DNA of 64,000 bases from Achatina immaculata (taxonomy: Eukaryota > Mollusca > Gastropoda > Stylommatophora > Achatinidae), in assembly GCA_009760885.1 (NCBI GenBank), contig CM019697.1, positions 33,755,096 to 33,819,095 on the forward strand, read 5' to 3'. Positions 63,200 through 64,000 of the stretch are shown here, piece by piece. The position numbers and the translations under genes were made by a program. Within the stretch, counting starts at the first letter, position 1; every line of letters starts with the position of its first letter. Below the pieces are notes generated by a model. That model ran no database searches, was not told the origin of the DNA, and saw nothing but the letters and a program-made list of their open reading frames with translations.

Positions 63200-64000
63200 T
63201 ACGAGGGGTGATTGTTAAGTTCTCGGCATAAGATACAGATACTTGAAACACACTGGTGATATTAGGTGCATTTGTAGATCATGTTAATGTAAGATTAACA
63301 CCAAGTTTCAAGAAATTAACTGCAACTAATTGTTTTTTTGCAGGCTACTGAAGTAAGGGGTGGCAGAAATTGAGAAAATTCATAAAATTTCTCATCGAGC
63401 AGTCATTTGCTACCTCTGCATCAAGGGCTTATCATCTAAGGAGATCCATGAGGATATGGTCCAGACTCTAGGGGAGAGTGTCCCTTCTTATAGCATAGTG
63501 AAGAAATAGACAGCTCAGTTCAAACATGGAAGGGAGAGTCTGGAAGATGATCCCCGTCCAGGAAGACCAAGAACGGTAACAACCGATGAAACCACAGGCA
63601 GAATCCATGACATGATAATAGGAGATCGACCACTAACTGTGCGGTACATTGCTACTGACTTGGGCATCTCTCAGGAACGTGTTCATGCCATTATTCACAA
63701 TGATCATCAAATAACAAAGGTCTCTGCTCGATGGGTCCCGAAACTTCTTGGAGCTGATCACAAACGACAGCGTCTCAAAATGTCAAGAGACAATCTTGGC
63801 CATTTTTCTGCAGATTCTGAAAAGTTTCTTCAGCAATTTATGATTATGGACGAGACCTTGGTTCATCATTTTCAACCAGAAACCAAAGAACAGTCAAAGC
63901 AGTGGAAACGTCATGGATCCATCCTCCAAAGAAAGCAAGGGTGGTTCTGTCTGCAGGCAAAGTGATAGCTTCCATATTTTGGGATTCAGAAGGTGTGCTG
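63200..64000 (+). mobile_element. Mariner-like element, left part, running off the window
   Basis: The left end TACGAGGGGTGATTGTTAAG has the usual mariner terminal style. The 5' UTR and transposase follow, and the right end lies outside the window. Confidence 0.75.
63360..64000 (+). pseudogene. Mariner-type transposase, broken, 3' end outside
   Basis: The N-terminal helix-turn-helix part is present (EIEKIHKISHRAVICYLCIK style, then LEDDPRPGRPRTVTTDE). It is followed by LTVRYIATDLGISQERVHAI, the linker WVPKLLGADHK, and the catalytic IMDETLVHHFQPETKEQSKQ with D-E-T as first catalytic Asp. A stop (TAG) interrupts it near 63507-63509, and a one-base loss near 63917 shifts the frame. The copy is inactive as it stands. 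Confidence 0.75.

Overview
The window looks like a repeat-rich animal nuclear genome. It has long introns with GT..AG boundaries, many truncated non-LTR retrotransposons, tRNA-derived SINEs, Tc1/mariner, hAT and pogo-like DNA elements, a Penelope-like element and a very high load of minisatellites. The mix of repeats would fit a mollusc or another lophotrochozoan, but I cannot prove the taxon from sequence alone. I see no rRNA gene, free-standing tRNA gene, CRISPR array or bacterial-type operon.

One host gene organises most of the window. It lies on the minus strand and I traced twelve coding exons from about 55.2 kb leftwards to 2.4 kb: 54644-55229 (start codon), 47982-49033, 42216-42990, 36363-36443, 28985-29083, 16872-17002, 14585-14758, 13910-14072, 11741-11869, 9523-9763, 4290-4423 and 2414-2568. 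Every exon has a consensus donor and acceptor. All eleven junction phases agree, and together they give 3720 nt (1240 codons) with no stop, so the gene continues past the left edge. The product is a low-complexity, charged protein with coiled coils. It has three copies of an F-[SA]-[RK]-K-[ML]-x-E-W-E motif and two W-[AG]-R-V-K basic patches. I do not recognise the family.

Almost everything else is intronic or flanking mobile DNA. Region by region: 0.3-2 kb is a Penelope-like element with inverted long arms inserted in a minisatellite. 2.6-9.4 kb holds two related LINE 3' ends, a pogo-type MITE, a small hAT MITE and a SINE. 9.8-17 kb is exon-dense, with a minisatellite built from an exon/intron boundary. 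17-28.9 kb is one 12 kb intron filled with hAT MITEs, minisatellites, an RNase H fragment, a Tigger-like element, a (GAA)n tract, a deleted mariner-type element and a 760-bp array of phased A-tracts. 29-42 kb contains many 27- to 54-bp arrays, some split by retrotransposon insertions and one derived from LINE coding sequence. 45.6-47.9 kb is a 725-codon reverse transcriptase ORF, the best-preserved retrotransposon here. 49-54 kb and 55-64 kb hold more LINE fragments, a PD-(D/E)XK-like remnant, a SINE and, at the right edge, a broken mariner transposase.

Long ORFs inside minisatellites are by-products of unit lengths divisible by three; I do not treat them as genes.
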